Origin: Oscillatoriaceae cyanobacterium Prado104 | GTDB taxonomy: Bacteria > Cyanobacteriota > Cyanobacteriia > Cyanobacteriales > Microcoleaceae | DNA length: 64,000 nt | Assembly: GCA_025454405.1 (NCBI GenBank) | Contig: JALOON010000003.1 | Span: 124,001 to 188,000, forward strand | Direction of reading: 5' to 3' | The notes under the pieces: generated by a model | What the model was told of the DNA's origin: nothing | Database searches by the model: none | The model's input: only the letters and a program-made list of their open reading frames with translations | Translations under genes and position numbers: made by a program | Shown here: one piece after another, positions 17,360-27,030 of the stretch | Position numbering within the stretch: the first letter of the stretch is position 1 | Layout: the number at the start of each line of letters is the position of its first letter

Positions 17360-18352
17360 GTGATCCGTTCTGCTACTTTACCGCTTCCGCTTTCTGAGCC
17401 ACCGGTTTCCGCTCACGACCGTTTGCGCTTGTTCTCCGGTTCTGCTAATGTTCCCCTCGCTCAAGAGGTGGCTAGATATTTAGGAATCGATTTGGGGCCG
17501 ATGGTTCGCAAGCGGTTCGCTGACGGGGAAGTCTACGTTCAAATTCAAGAATCGATTCGAGGTTGCGATGTTTACTTGATTCAGCCAACTTGCTGTCCGG
17601 TAAACGATCGCTTGATGGAATTGTTAATTATGATCGATGCTTGCCGTCGCGCTTCGGCAAGGCAAATAACTGCGGTAATTCCCTATTACGGGTATGCAAG
17701 GGCCGATCGAAAAACGGCGGGACGGGAGTCAATTACTGCAAAGTTGGTGGCGAATTTGATTACTGAAGCTGGTGCCAGTCGCGTTTTGGCGATGGATTTG
17801 CACTCGGCTCAGATTCAAGGTTATTTTGATATTCCTTTCGATCATGTTTACGGTTCGCCGGTGCTGTTGGATTATCTGGCTAACAAGCAGTTGCCGGATA
17901 TTGTTGTGGTTTCGCCGGATGTCGGTGGAGTTGCTCGTGCTCGTGCTTTTGCGAAAAAGCTCAATGATGCTCCTTTGGCAATTATTGACAAGCGCCGCCA
18001 AGCTCATAATGTGGCGGAAGTGATGAATGTAATTGGTGATGTAAAGGGCAAAACTGCGGTGTTGGTGGACGACATGATCGATACTGCCGGCACGATTTCT
18101 GAGGGGGCGCGATTGTTGCGCCGGGAGGGTGCGAGGCAGGTTTTTGCTTGCGCTACTCATGCGGTGTTTTCGCCTCCAGCGATCGAACGTTTGTCTAGCG
18201 GTGTGCTGGAAGAGGTAATTGTTACTAATACAATTCCCGTTCCTGAGGAAAACCGTTTCGATCGCTTGACGGTGCTTTCTGTGGCGAATTTGCTGGGAGA
18301 AACTATTTGGCGGATTCACGAAGATAGTTCTGTTAGCAGTATGTTTCGCTAA
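17360..18352 (+). CDS. prs: Ribose-phosphate pyrophosphokinase
   Basis: Makes PRPP from ribose 5-phosphate and ATP for purine, pyrimidine, His and Trp synthesis. The 330-residue protein starts with a GTG. It has the N-terminal FSGSANVPLAQEVARYL, the ATP-loop ADGEVYVQI, YGYARADRK, the MDLHSAQIQGYFDIPFDH signature, and the PRPP motif VLVDDMIDTAGTI. Length and motifs are those of class I enzymes. It ends in a perfect terminator hairpin. Upp at 3337 uses its product. Confidence 0.95.
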   Translation: MIRSATLPLPLSEPPVSAHDRLRLFSGSANVPLAQEVARYLGIDLGPMVRKRFADGEVYVQIQESIRGCDVYLIQPTCCPVNDRLMELLIMIDACRRASARQITAVIPYYGYARADRKTAGRESITAKLVANLITEAGASRVLAMDLHSAQIQGYFDIPFDHVYGSPVLLDYLANKQLPDIVVVSPDVGGVARARAFAKKLNDAPLAIIDKRRQAHNVAEVMNVIGDVKGKTAVLVDDMIDTAGTISEGARLLRREGARQVFACATHAVFSPPAIERLSSGVLEEVIVTNTIPVPEENRFDRLTVLSVANLLGETIWRIHEDSSVSSMFR

Positions 18353-18391
18353 AAGATATGGGGTGAGTGGCGCGATCGCCCCATATCTTTT
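18351..18391 (+). terminator. Terminator of prs
   Basis: A perfect 13-bp stem (18351-18363 and 18379-18391, arm AAAAGATATGGGG) with a 15-base loop that contains a HIP1 site. The right arm ends in TTTT. The left arm overlaps the prs stop codon. Confidence 0.8.
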
Positions 18392-18433
18392 ATAATATGT
18401 GTCGATCGGTTCAACAATCGCTGGCACTATTTA

Positions 18434-19501
18434 ATGTCTGAACTAACTACTTTAATATTAAATTTTAATTTATTTAGTAACTTCGATGTTGAAGAAGTGG
18501 CAATTATCAGCCAGTACCTATCCTGCTATCGATTTCAGGACAGGCAATTGCTGATGAAAAAAGGAGAGGTGGGAAACGATTTAGGAATTGTTTTGAGCGG
18601 AGATGTGAATATCCTTGACGGTGAGGTGCTAATTGCGACCCGCAAACCAGGGGAAATTGTTGGGGAAATGGCATTGATTCGATCGAGCAAGCGCATGGCA
18701 GATGTTGTGGCTGCTAGTGCGGGCGAATTGGCTGTGATGTCATTTACCAATATCGAACGGATTAAAAACGAACACCCTCCGATTGCTGTTAAATTGATTG
18801 TGCTGCTGACAGAATCAACCCTACGTAAATTGCAAGATACTGAAAAAGCTTTGCAGATCGAGCGAGAAAGATTGGAGTTTTTATTAGAAAATATTTTTCC
18901 TAAATCTATAGTAGCGCGGTTAAAATAAGGGCAAGATTTAATTGCTGAGAATTTTGATGAAGTAACAATTTTGTTTGCCGATCTTGTCGGTTTTACTAGC
19001 TTGGCAGAACAATTGCCGCCGAGAGATTTAGTTGATTTACTTAACGAAATTTTTTCAATTTTCGATTTACTTACTGAAAAGTACGGTTTAGAAAAAATTA
19101 AAACTATTGGCGATGCTTACATGGTAGTAGGAGGTTTGCCAATACCCACAGATGACCATGCAGAAGCAGTTGCAGAAATGGCTGTGGAAATGCAAGCTGC
19201 AATGCGTCGATTTGAGTCGCGGTTTGCTCATCCGCTGCAACTAAGAATTGGCATTAATACAGGAGAAGCGGTTGCTGGGGTAATTGGTATGAAAAAGTTT
19301 ACTTACGATTTGTGGGGCGATGCTGTGAATGTAGCTAGCCGGATGGAGTTTTTAGGAATTCCGGGCAGAATTCAAGTTACTGATGTTACTTACGATCGCT
19401 TAAAAGATAAGTATCTGTTTGAAAAAAGGGGTAAAATCGCAGTTAAAGGCAAGGGAGAAATGACAACTTATTGGCTGGTTGGAAAACAGGAAAATAGCTA
19501 A
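18434..19501 (+). pseudogene. Adenylate cyclase with cNMP-binding domain, split by an in-frame TAA
   Basis: Two open frames, 18434-18928 and from 18929 to 19501, are in the same frame and separated only by a TAA at 18926-18928. The first has a cyclic-nucleotide-binding domain (PGEIVGEMALIRSSKRMADV) and the helical linker that precedes class III cyclases (LEFLLENIFPKSIVARLK). The second continues at once with GQDLIAENFDEV and a complete cyclase domain: metal Asp in LFADLVGF, substrate Lys in KTIGDAYMVVGG, and TYDLWGDAVNVASRM. Family members usually read RLK-Q-G here, so a single CAA-to-TAA change explains the break. No ATG precedes the catalytic part; only TTG at 18971 is available. It could be a pseudogene, a readthrough gene or a sequence error. 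Confidence 0.8.
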
Positions 19502-19792
19502 GGAAGTATCAGGAAGAAGGAAGCATACCGAATTGCTCAACTGCAGGTAATATACGTCTCTGTTGGGTTTCACTTCGTTCAACCCAACCTACAAATCTTC
19601 GATCGCTTCCGGTCCCCCCCTTCTTAAGGGGGGCTAGGGGGGATCTAAATCTAATTTATTAGCTGCGATCGCCCTTTCTGCTGCAACAAATGGTAAAATC
19701 CTATGTTGTTGTCTGGAGTCGCGAACTTTTTCACATAGAAAAAGTCTCGTCAAAATAAGAGACTCAAAATAAGAGGCTAAGAGGGAAAATTT
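19502..19792. repeat. Spacer with two repeat types
   Basis: Contains the hairpin GTTGGGTT ... AACCCAAC (arms 19562-19569 and 19581-19588), a common dispersed cyanobacterial repeat, and a C-rich element (about 19608-19645) related to the one inside aroE. The right end holds the start region of the SLH gene. Confidence 0.65.
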
Positions 19793-21055
19793 ATGAAACT
19801 TTCACCACTAATTTCACCGCTAAGAACAGCCGTCGCGGCTGCTGCTTCAGCTATTTTAACATTCGGGGCGATCGACTCGGCAAGAGCATTTACTTTTGAA
19901 CAAACGGAAATCAGTCAAGATCGAGTAATTGCGATCGCGCAACCCCGTGGCTTGGGTGGCTACCAATTGTTAATTGTAGAACAGGTATCTAATAGGCGGC
20001 AATGCTGGAGCGAAAGCGGCTCGAATCCGGTGAGAGTCGATCCGCTGTTGGTAACGTTTGATTTTACGGGAATTTGCGGTCGCGCTACCGATAGCAACGG
20101 CTTTTCTATTCGGATGGCCGGCACCGATTTAGCATTAAAATACAGCTTAAATTTGCTAAGTGTTGATGGCAATGTGGTGCTGGTGGGCACCCCCAGCGAT
20201 CCGAATGCCGAACAGATTGTTATCGGCCGGACGAATGGCGATGCTAACGGGTTTATGAAAATTGTTTTAGATCCGGGCTGGCGCTTGACTAAAAGAACTT
20301 ATCAAGGTCGAGTTTTAGGTCATTTTTATTTTACGAGCGATCGAGCCGCACCGGGCGATACAGGAAATACAGGAGGAAATGGAAATACTGGAGGCAATAC
20401 TGGAGGAAATACCGGAGGCAATACTGGTGGCAATACCGGTGGCAATACCGGAGGAAATATTACATTTCGAGATATTGCTAACGATATTTACGCTGCGGAA
20501 ATTAGAGAAGCTGTGACGCTGGGATTTGTAGCGGGATTTTCTCAGGATAATACTTTTAGACCGCAACTTGCCGTTACCCGAGAGCAATTAGTATCTTTAG
20601 TATTGGAATCTTTAAAAGGAATACAAGGTGCTAATATAACATTTCCCAGTACAGTTGTTTCTCCTCCTTATCGCGATGTTGATATCTCGCGCTGGAGTGC
20701 GACTAAAGTTCTATTTGCGCGGGACAACAACATAGTTAGCGGCTATAAAGATGGAACTTTTAAACCCACGCAGCCCGTAACTCGCGCTGAATTGATGGCG
20801 GTACTGCGGAGGGCAGCAGAATTTGGTTTGACGGCGCGGGGAAAGCAACCGAATTTAGTTGCTGGAGTGCCTAAAACTTTTTCGGATACTCAAAATCATT
20901 GGGCTGCTGCTATTATCAATCAAATGTCTGGTTATTGTGCTGTTGCTTCGTCTCTTAATGAAGTGGGAACTCGCTTTGCTCCTGATGATTCTGCTAAACG
21001 CAATTACGCGGCGGCGGCTACTTTGCGAATGTTGAAATGCGTGAAAGCTCAGTAG
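19793..21055 (+). CDS. Secreted DUF3747 protein with S-layer homology domains
   Basis: A 420-residue exported protein. The signal peptide runs to about residue 32 (TFGAIDSARA). Residues about 33-185 match the DUF3747 region of cyanobacterial surface proteins (QPRGLGGYQLLIVEQ, GRATDSNGFSIRMAGTDL). A Gly-Asn-Thr repeat linker (GGNTGGNTGG) at about 196-224 leads to SLH modules: FRDIANDIYAAEIREAV, then YRDVDISRWSATKVL with GYKDGTFKPTQPVTRAELM, and FSDTQNHWAAAIINQM. SLH domains anchor proteins to wall polysaccharides, so this is likely a surface or outer-envelope protein. It is transcribed alone. Confidence 0.82.
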   Translation: MKLSPLISPLRTAVAAAASAILTFGAIDSARAFTFEQTEISQDRVIAIAQPRGLGGYQLLIVEQVSNRRQCWSESGSNPVRVDPLLVTFDFTGICGRATDSNGFSIRMAGTDLALKYSLNLLSVDGNVVLVGTPSDPNAEQIVIGRTNGDANGFMKIVLDPGWRLTKRTYQGRVLGHFYFTSDRAAPGDTGNTGGNGNTGGNTGGNTGGNTGGNTGGNTGGNITFRDIANDIYAAEIREAVTLGFVAGFSQDNTFRPQLAVTREQLVSLVLESLKGIQGANITFPSTVVSPPYRDVDISRWSATKVLFARDNNIVSGYKDGTFKPTQPVTRAELMAVLRRAAEFGLTARGKQPNLVAGVPKTFSDTQNHWAAAIINQMSGYCAVASSLNEVGTRFAPDDSAKRNYAAAATLRMLKCVKAQ

Positions 21056-21116
21056 AATTATTGTTTTGAAATCGGTAGTTTTCTAGTTTCTGGTTCCCAG
21101 TTTTTCTGGTTCCCAG

Positions 21117-21366
21117 GTGTTCTGGTTCCCAGGCTGTGCCTGGGAACCCATGCCCTGAGGCTCTGCCTCGCGAGACTCACGGGAGGCAGAGCCTCCAGAT
21201 CTGCATTACCAGGCAGAGCCTGGTAACGAGTCACCGAGTCACGAGTCATGAGTTTCTGGTTCCCAGGCTGTGCCTGGGAACCCATGCCCCGAGGCTCTGC
21301 CTCGCGAGACCCACGGGAGGCAGAGCCTCCAGATCTGCATTACCAGGCAGAGCCTGGTAACGAGTT
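21117..21366. repeat. Duplicated palindromic element (TTCCCAGGC / CCAGGCAGAGCCTGG family)
   Basis: Two copies of a roughly 112-base composite, starting at about 21117 and 21252. Each has three hairpins: GGTTCCCAGGC/GCCTGGGAACC, GAGGCTCTGCCTC/GAGGCAGAGCCTC and TTACCAGGC/GCCTGGTAA. Related copies flank the tRNA-His gene (26678-26851 and 27031-27107). Confidence 0.9.
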
Positions 21367-21415
21367 GACGAGTTGAAACGAGTTGAACGAGTCAATGCGG
21401 ACTTCAGTCCGCAGA

Positions 21416-22318
21416 TTACTTGTTACCTGACTCAGTTTCCTTGCGTTTCTTCTTTGATGTTTGTTTGCGAGTTTTTGGTTGCGGGATTATTTCTGCTTCT
21501 TGCAAGGTGGCATTTTCACTCGATTCGTACAAGTCATTTAAAGCAAGTTTTTGCTGCGATACCAGTTCGTTGAGCAAGTTTGAAGCTGTTTCTAATATTT
21601 TCTTACCCTGCCTGACTTGAATTGTAGTTTGATGTTCGATCGCATCTAACAAAACATAAATCGAGACTGTTTGCCAAACATCTAAATCGTCGCCAATAAC
21701 ATCGCATTTAGACACTATTTTACCAGATTCCGGTACGTGAATCCCCAAACCGGATGCTTGAATTAAGGGCTGAATTTCTGCTATGCTTAAATCGGCAAAA
21801 TCGGCAATTTGATGTTGCAGGGATATTAAATCTGCTAAATCCGGCAAGTCTGTTGTTTCTGCTGCTAAAGGCTCAAAATGAAAGCTAATAGTTTGGTTTA
21901 GCGGATCGGAAACTGCATAAATCGATCGCACTTGCGCTTGACTGACTCCGCCTTTATCGAAAAAATTTCGTCCTTGCGGCGCGATCGAAATTTCCCCGGT
22001 TGCCCCAATTTCCAAAGTATCTAAATTTGCCAGATTTGTTGCCGTACTTTTCACAAATATCTCGTCTAAACCCAACAAATCCGCCAATTCTGTCAGTGTC
22101 GGCGCGGGGACAAACTCAATTGCTGCCCGCAAAATGAATTCTTCAAGTACGTTAAACTCGCGGGGTTCGCTAACGGCTACTTCCAAGGGAGTTTGCCGCA
22201 CTGCCAAGCGGAATTGACGCGCTGCCAACACTGACAAACCCGGATTTTGTTGCTCGATTTTTGCAACTATTGAAGTTAAATTAGGGTCGATCGATTTAGT
22301 CGGTGACGCTGGCAACAT
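21416..22318 (-). CDS. Unknown protein overlapping the large helicase gene
   Basis: A 300-residue soluble protein I cannot assign. Residues about 45-125 have a helix-turn-helix rhythm (FNVLEEFILRAAIEF, LTELADLLGLDEIFVKSTATNL, ISIAPQGRNFF) that resembles a winged-helix domain. The C-terminus is very basic (KTRKQTSKKKRKE), suggesting nucleic-acid contact. Its ATG lies 23 bases inside the end of the upstream helicase gene, a translationally coupled arrangement, so the two almost certainly act together. An adaptor or DNA-targeting subunit for the helicase is my inference. Confidence 0.65.
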   Translation of the reverse strand: MLPASPTKSIDPNLTSIVAKIEQQNPGLSVLAARQFRLAVRQTPLEVAVSEPREFNVLEEFILRAAIEFVPAPTLTELADLLGLDEIFVKSTATNLANLDTLEIGATGEISIAPQGRNFFDKGGVSQAQVRSIYAVSDPLNQTISFHFEPLAAETTDLPDLADLISLQHQIADFADLSIAEIQPLIQASGLGIHVPESGKIVSKCDVIGDDLDVWQTVSIYVLLDAIEHQTTIQVRQGKKILETASNLLNELVSQQKLALNDLYESSENATLQEAEIIPQPKTRKQTSKKKRKETESGNK

Positions 22319-25300
22319 CTACAAAACCTCCGCAGCGGCGCACTGTTTTTGAAACTTCTTGATACATTTTTCCGACTGTACCTGTTTGTTGGGTAAATAA
22401 ATCGTGGCAGCCGACAACTACCAGCAATTCTTGGGCGCGGGAAAATGCCACGTTGACCCGTTCCGGTTCCTTGGCAAATCCAATGTCTCCCCTACTATTA
22501 TTGCACACCGTGCTGACAATAATTACAGGTCTTTCCATGCCTTGAAAAATATCAACTGTTCCGGTGCGGATGCTCAATGAGGGAAATTTTTCCAATTCTA
22601 TTCTATCTTGAATTGCGTTCAATTGCGCGCCGTAAAACGTGATAATTCCGATTTCTTTGGGAGGTTCGCCCGCAGCAACTTGCGGTTGCCAAGCTGTTTC
22701 CATTTGCTCGCACAAACGTTCGATCGCATCTATTTCTTTCCAATTCAATCGCGAAGTTCCTTGTTTTTCTTCTTCAAATCCGGGGGCGATCGGCGTTTTT
22801 ACCCAAATAATATGATTGTCTGGTTTAATAATTTTACCAGACAAATTGTGAGCGCGTTTGACATCGGGTTCTTGAATGCCGCAAGTAAGTTTTTCGTCGT
22901 AAAATTGATTGATGGCACCCATAATCTGCGGGTGCATGCGATACTGAGTTGTCAGCATTTTTTTGATGCTGTTGCTGGCATTTTCAAACAATACTTTAAA
23001 CAGCGATTGTTTGATAAATTCTAGTTCGTCTCCCGTACAGCCGATTTCTTCAGCAATATCCCCGATCGTACCTCGATCGAACATGGGCGGCAACTGTCTG
23101 TGATCGCCCACCAAGACTAATCTTTTGCCTTTCAATGCGGGAATTAACAACTCTGGCGGAGTGCATTTGCTAACTTCGTCGATGATGACTGCATCGAAAC
23201 TGGGAAAGTTTTTGGCAAACTCGAAACTCGCAGCTTGCACGCAGGTGATGCCGATGACGTTGGCATTGTCGATGTAAATTTGCCTTAAATCGTTTTGGTC
23301 TTTTTCTGAGGGATTGCGGAGTTTTTGAATCCAGTCGGTAACGAATTTTTCCGATCGCTTTAATTCTGCTGTATCTCGCTGCAATTCGCCCTGCCAACTG
23401 TCGAATTGCTGCTGGATTTTGCGCAGAAACTTTAAGTCGAACAATCCTTTATCGGGAACATCCGCTTTGTATTTTTCCGGGAGAGTTTGCCACGCCGACT
23501 CCCACCAACTGCGGCTGGCAATTAACTCGGCTGTTGGCTGTTGCTGTTGCAGCCGATCGCAAATTTCCCTCATTTCTTGCTGCAATTCTTGCAGTTGCTG
23601 TTGCGCAGTATCCGCTGCAGCTTGCAGGGGCGATAAAACTTCGCTAAGGCTGTTTTTGATATGTTCTAAAACACCAAACGGATCTAATATAGCGATCGAA
23701 CTTTCCAACTTAATCGCACTGGCTTTCCAAGCATCGATTTGCTTGATAAACTGCTGCGGCTGTTCCCAAATATGCGATGTTTTGGCGAGATACTGTCGGG
23801 CTAAATCCCGCAAGTTTTCCGGCATATTTGACTGTTGGGTAATGGCTTGTAGCAAGTTAGTAACTTCGCCAATCTTTAACTCAATTTTTTGTTGGGCTGC
23901 ATCTATCTGCTGCTGGATGGCGGATATTTCCTGCTGGTTAAAACTGAACTCTAGTCTCTCCAATAATTGTTGCTGTTTTTGAAGCTGCTGTTCGGTTTCA
24001 AATTTCAGCGGTTTCACGATTTCCCTGGCATTTCCCAAAATAACATGCAGCAATTCTTTTGCCGTTCGATCGACTGCAACTTGCAAATTATTGGGCTGCG
24101 ACAATTCCCGAGAAATTTCTTGAACTTTGTCTAACAAAATCCGAGTTTTTTCGATTACCAATTTGCGCCGATCGCCCCGCATTTGAGTATAATTAGCAAA
24201 GTCCGTTTCCAATTGCTGCCACAGGGCGCGATCGTCTGGTAAAAGGACGATCGGAGTTTGACTGAAATTCAGGCGCAAAAATTCGTTAAACCGAAATTGC
24301 TGCCCTTGAATGTTCTGACAACCGCCGTTTTCTTCATGGAATAATGCTTTTTGCAACCTCTCCAAATCAGGCAAATTAACGCGGCATTTCGGCGGGACGA
24401 TCGGCATTCTGAGCGATCGGGCAATTTTCAGCAATCCTGCTGGCAATTCTACCATAGTATCTGCTAGCAATTCGCCTGTTTCCCAGCAAGATTTGATGGC
24501 TTTATCTAATTTACTATCCGCTGTTTCGATCCATTGGGCAACGGCAACAACAACTTCCGCAATTTCTGCTTGGCGCTGTTGCAAATTCTGAATTTTTTGT
24601 TCGAGATTTTGGCGGTAAGTTTGATTTTCGCGATCGCCCAATTTTAGTTGAGTCAAGGCATCAGAATGCTTGCGGGAATTTTGCCTTAATTCTGCAACTT
24701 CCGCCATCGCTTTGCAAGCATTACTAGCGCCGTTAAATGCTGTCAGAAATTCCGGGATTTTGGGCGCTACATTTTCCCGCAACCAAACAGCAATCCCGAA
24801 GGAACCGCAATTAGGGCGATCGAACCCAATTTGAGTAGCATTAGTTGCTGCAACCCGCACGTTTGCCATAAAGTTTTCTACTAAAATATTGCCCTCTGAA
24901 TGCGGTTTGAGTCGGGGCATAAACTCGCCAACTTCGGGAGATTCCCAGTTGACTTGCGGCGCGTTCAGTAAATTTGTCAAGCCGGAAACCAAAGGTTCAA
25001 ATTCGCTTTTTTTTGCTGTTATTTCTAAATGGGTTGTCTCGATTTCACCGATTTTTGCTGCGAGTTCTGCTTGGCGATCGAGCAAGTGTTTCTGCTGTTT
25101 GTAAAAAGCTTTTTCGGCTGCCAAGTAACTTGTAAATTGCTCGGATTCAGCCAGCAACTGCTGCAAATACTTGACATTATTTTGACGCTGTGCTAATTTT
25201 TGTTCGCAGTCGATCGCCGTATTTTGCAACCAAGTGCCGATCGCGTTTTCTTCTAAAAACGGCTGCCCTTCTTCCTGCACCTTATGGGCTTTTCCCTTGC

Positions 25301-26600
25301 GCAAAGCCCGAATTGCGGGATTGTGAACTAACCTGCTTAAAGCATTATCTACTGCCAAATTAGCTTGAGAAGCAATTAAAGTTTTGCCGCCCAAACTGGC
25401 AATTTGATAGCAAATTTCCGCAATTACTGTTGTTTTTCCCGTTCCCGGCGGCCCTTGAATTAAAATTAAATCTCGCGCGGAAAGTACCATTTCAACAGCC
25501 GCAATTTGGTCGGGATTGGCATTGCGATTTAACAAACATTCCCGTTCCAATTTTACGATCTTTTTGGGCGATCGCGCTTGGGAAGCATCGAATAAAAAGT
25601 CGCTCAAATGAGGATTTTGAGCGCGCCCGTCTGCCAGCATTTTTAAAGCTTTTTTCTTGCGATCGATCTGGCTGAGATCGCCAGCAGCTTCAAAATACAA
25701 AAATCCTTGTTTGGGCAAATGAAATCGATCGCCCGCCATTCTATCTGCTAAATCCGCATCTAATTTAACTCGCAACTTGCTGCGATCGAAATCAATTTCG
25801 GCAACAGTTCCTAAAGTTTCTCCGTCTCGGCTGCTTCTGCCTCTAAGTTCCGAATCAAACAGGATAATTTCTTCATTGCGCGCCTTTTTCAACCTTTCGC
25901 GAAAGTCGCCAATTTGTAAGGAATTTTCCTCATAGCCGTCAAGAGTTGCGGAATTGGCATCTATTTCAAAAGTGACGATTTTCAGGCCGGAACCGTAATT
26001 ATGTCCGCGAAAACGCACGCAAAATTGACGGGCTGCTGCAATGCGTTCTTCTACTTTTAAAAAAGCGTTCCAAACTTTTAATTGTTCGTTAGTTGGAATG
26101 TGCCTGTCTTCCCAAAATGGCAATTTTTGAATGCGGGCGATCGACTTCGGCGGAATCGGCGATCTGTTGTTAGTTAAAAGTCGCAATTTAACTGGCAAAA
26201 CATACCCATCTTTTCTACCTCTGGGGAGGGGAACAAAGCCTGCATCGAGCAATTTTAAGCCGCCAATGCCATCTTCAATGCGTGCAGTTGCCAGCAAGCG
26301 CAAAGTGCGATCGGCTTTTTGCAATAATTCGGGCAATTCAAAATCATCTCGATCTGTAGCGACAATTAATTCCCAGATTTCTTCTTCCGAAAATCTCTCA
26401 TTTACCTTTTGGCGGCGCAGGTAGAAAAGATTGTGCGATTTTCCGGCAATTTCGGACATCAAAATTTCGGCGCGTTCCCTGCATTCCCAATCGCAATATT
26501 TTGCTAAAGCTGCTTCTCCTTCCAGATCGCGAATAAACTTATTAATAGCGCGATCGCCCGCAAATTTATATCCCCAATCTTCGGTTATTAAAGAAGGCAT
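22296..26600 (-). CDS. Very large SF1 (UPF1/DNA2-like) helicase
   Basis: A 1434-residue superfamily 1B helicase. Walker A is GPPGTGKTT at about residue 381. Motif Ia follows (LIASQANLAVDNAL). Motif II is DEVSK at about 1138 (DEAS in most relatives), followed by LVGDHRQLPP. Motif III/IV includes TTQYRMHPQIM. Motif V is VDIFQGMERPVIIVST and motif VI is RVNVAFSRAQELLVVVG. About 750 residues separate motifs I and II, far more than in UPF1, and much of this is Gln/Leu/Glu-rich coiled coil. The first 370 residues are unassigned. The gene is followed by an overlapping partner. RNA or DNA processing, or defence, are all possible. Confidence 0.85.
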   Translation of the reverse strand: MPSLITEDWGYKFAGDRAINKFIRDLEGEAALAKYCDWECRERAEILMSEIAGKSHNLFYLRRQKVNERFSEEEIWELIVATDRDDFELPELLQKADRTLRLLATARIEDGIGGLKLLDAGFVPLPRGRKDGYVLPVKLRLLTNNRSPIPPKSIARIQKLPFWEDRHIPTNEQLKVWNAFLKVEERIAAARQFCVRFRGHNYGSGLKIVTFEIDANSATLDGYEENSLQIGDFRERLKKARNEEIILFDSELRGRSSRDGETLGTVAEIDFDRSKLRVKLDADLADRMAGDRFHLPKQGFLYFEAAGDLSQIDRKKKALKMLADGRAQNPHLSDFLFDASQARSPKKIVKLERECLLNRNANPDQIAAVEMVLSARDLILIQGPPGTGKTTVIAEICYQIASLGGKTLIASQANLAVDNALSRLVHNPAIRALRKGKAHKVQEEGQPFLEENAIGTWLQNTAIDCEQKLAQRQNNVKYLQQLLAESEQFTSYLAAEKAFYKQQKHLLDRQAELAAKIGEIETTHLEITAKKSEFEPLVSGLTNLLNAPQVNWESPEVGEFMPRLKPHSEGNILVENFMANVRVAATNATQIGFDRPNCGSFGIAVWLRENVAPKIPEFLTAFNGASNACKAMAEVAELRQNSRKHSDALTQLKLGDRENQTYRQNLEQKIQNLQQRQAEIAEVVVAVAQWIETADSKLDKAIKSCWETGELLADTMVELPAGLLKIARSLRMPIVPPKCRVNLPDLERLQKALFHEENGGCQNIQGQQFRFNEFLRLNFSQTPIVLLPDDRALWQQLETDFANYTQMRGDRRKLVIEKTRILLDKVQEISRELSQPNNLQVAVDRTAKELLHVILGNAREIVKPLKFETEQQLQKQQQLLERLEFSFNQQEISAIQQQIDAAQQKIELKIGEVTNLLQAITQQSNMPENLRDLARQYLAKTSHIWEQPQQFIKQIDAWKASAIKLESSIAILDPFGVLEHIKNSLSEVLSPLQAAADTAQQQLQELQQEMREICDRLQQQQPTAELIASRSWWESAWQTLPEKYKADVPDKGLFDLKFLRKIQQQFDSWQGELQRDTAELKRSEKFVTDWIQKLRNPSEKDQNDLRQIYIDNANVIGITCVQAASFEFAKNFPSFDAVIIDEVSKCTPPELLIPALKGKRLVLVGDHRQLPPMFDRGTIGDIAEEIGCTGDELEFIKQSLFKVLFENASNSIKKMLTTQYRMHPQIMGAINQFYDEKLTCGIQEPDVKRAHNLSGKIIKPDNHIIWVKTPIAPGFEEEKQGTSRLNWKEIDAIERLCEQMETAWQPQVAAGEPPKEIGIITFYGAQLNAIQDRIELEKFPSLSIRTGTVDIFQGMERPVIIVSTVCNNSRGDIGFAKEPERVNVAFSRAQELLVVVGCHDLFTQQTGTVGKMYQEVSKTVRRCGGFVDVASVTD

Positions 26601-26677
26601 ATTTTGATTTTAGATTTGAGATTTTGGATTTTAGATTGAGGATTGAAGATTTGGGATTGAAGATTTGGGATTGGTAA

Positions 26678-26851
26678 TGCAAAGCCGGATTCACTGCCTC
26701 CTCTTCGCTAGAACTCGCGAGGCAGAGCCTCTAGACATGGGTTCCCAGGCACAGCCTGGGAACCAGTATACACTAGGCAAAGCCTGGTATTTTTAACTCG
26801 TTACCAGGCTCTGCCTGGTAATGCAGATCTAGAGGCTCTGCCTCGAATTTT
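26678..26851. repeat. Palindromic repeat cluster beside tRNA-His
   Basis: Same family as 21117-21366: GCGAGGCAGAGCCTC, GGTTCCCAGGC/GCCTGGGAACC and CCAGGCTCTGCCTGG units in a different order. The spacer left of it (26601-26677) has GATTTTAGA-type runs. Confidence 0.8.
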
Positions 26852-26864
26852 TCGGACTTAGAAG

Positions 26865-26938
26865 GGCGAACGAGGGGACTCGAACCCCCGAGTGGTGGAA
26901 CCACAATCCACTGCCTTAACCACTTGGCTACGCTCGCC
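26865..26938 (-). tRNA. trnH: tRNA-His (anticodon GTG)
   Basis: The minus strand folds as a cloverleaf. The acceptor stem is GCGAGCG/CGTTCGC with one G-U pair. An extra G at position -1 faces discriminator C73, the tRNA-His identity feature. The D arm is GCC...GGC, the anticodon arm GTGGA-TTGTGGT-TCCAC, and the T arm GGGGG-TTCGAGT-CCCCT. CCA is not encoded. Palindromic repeats lie on both sides. Confidence 0.95.
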
Positions 26939-27030
26939 GCGTTTTTTCACTCTAACATTTAATCGTATCACAAGTCTCAAAGAAAAGCAAATATTTTTTG
27001 AGAATTTGTCGGTAGGGGTCGATGGGGCCG

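Noticed and set aside
21136-21360. Frames through the palindromic repeats, plus and minus strand
   Set aside because: They only translate the repeated palindromes and have no independent support.
26865-26938. tRNA on the plus strand
   Set aside because: The plus strand gives no cloverleaf; the minus strand has all arms and the G-1:C73 pair of tRNA-His.
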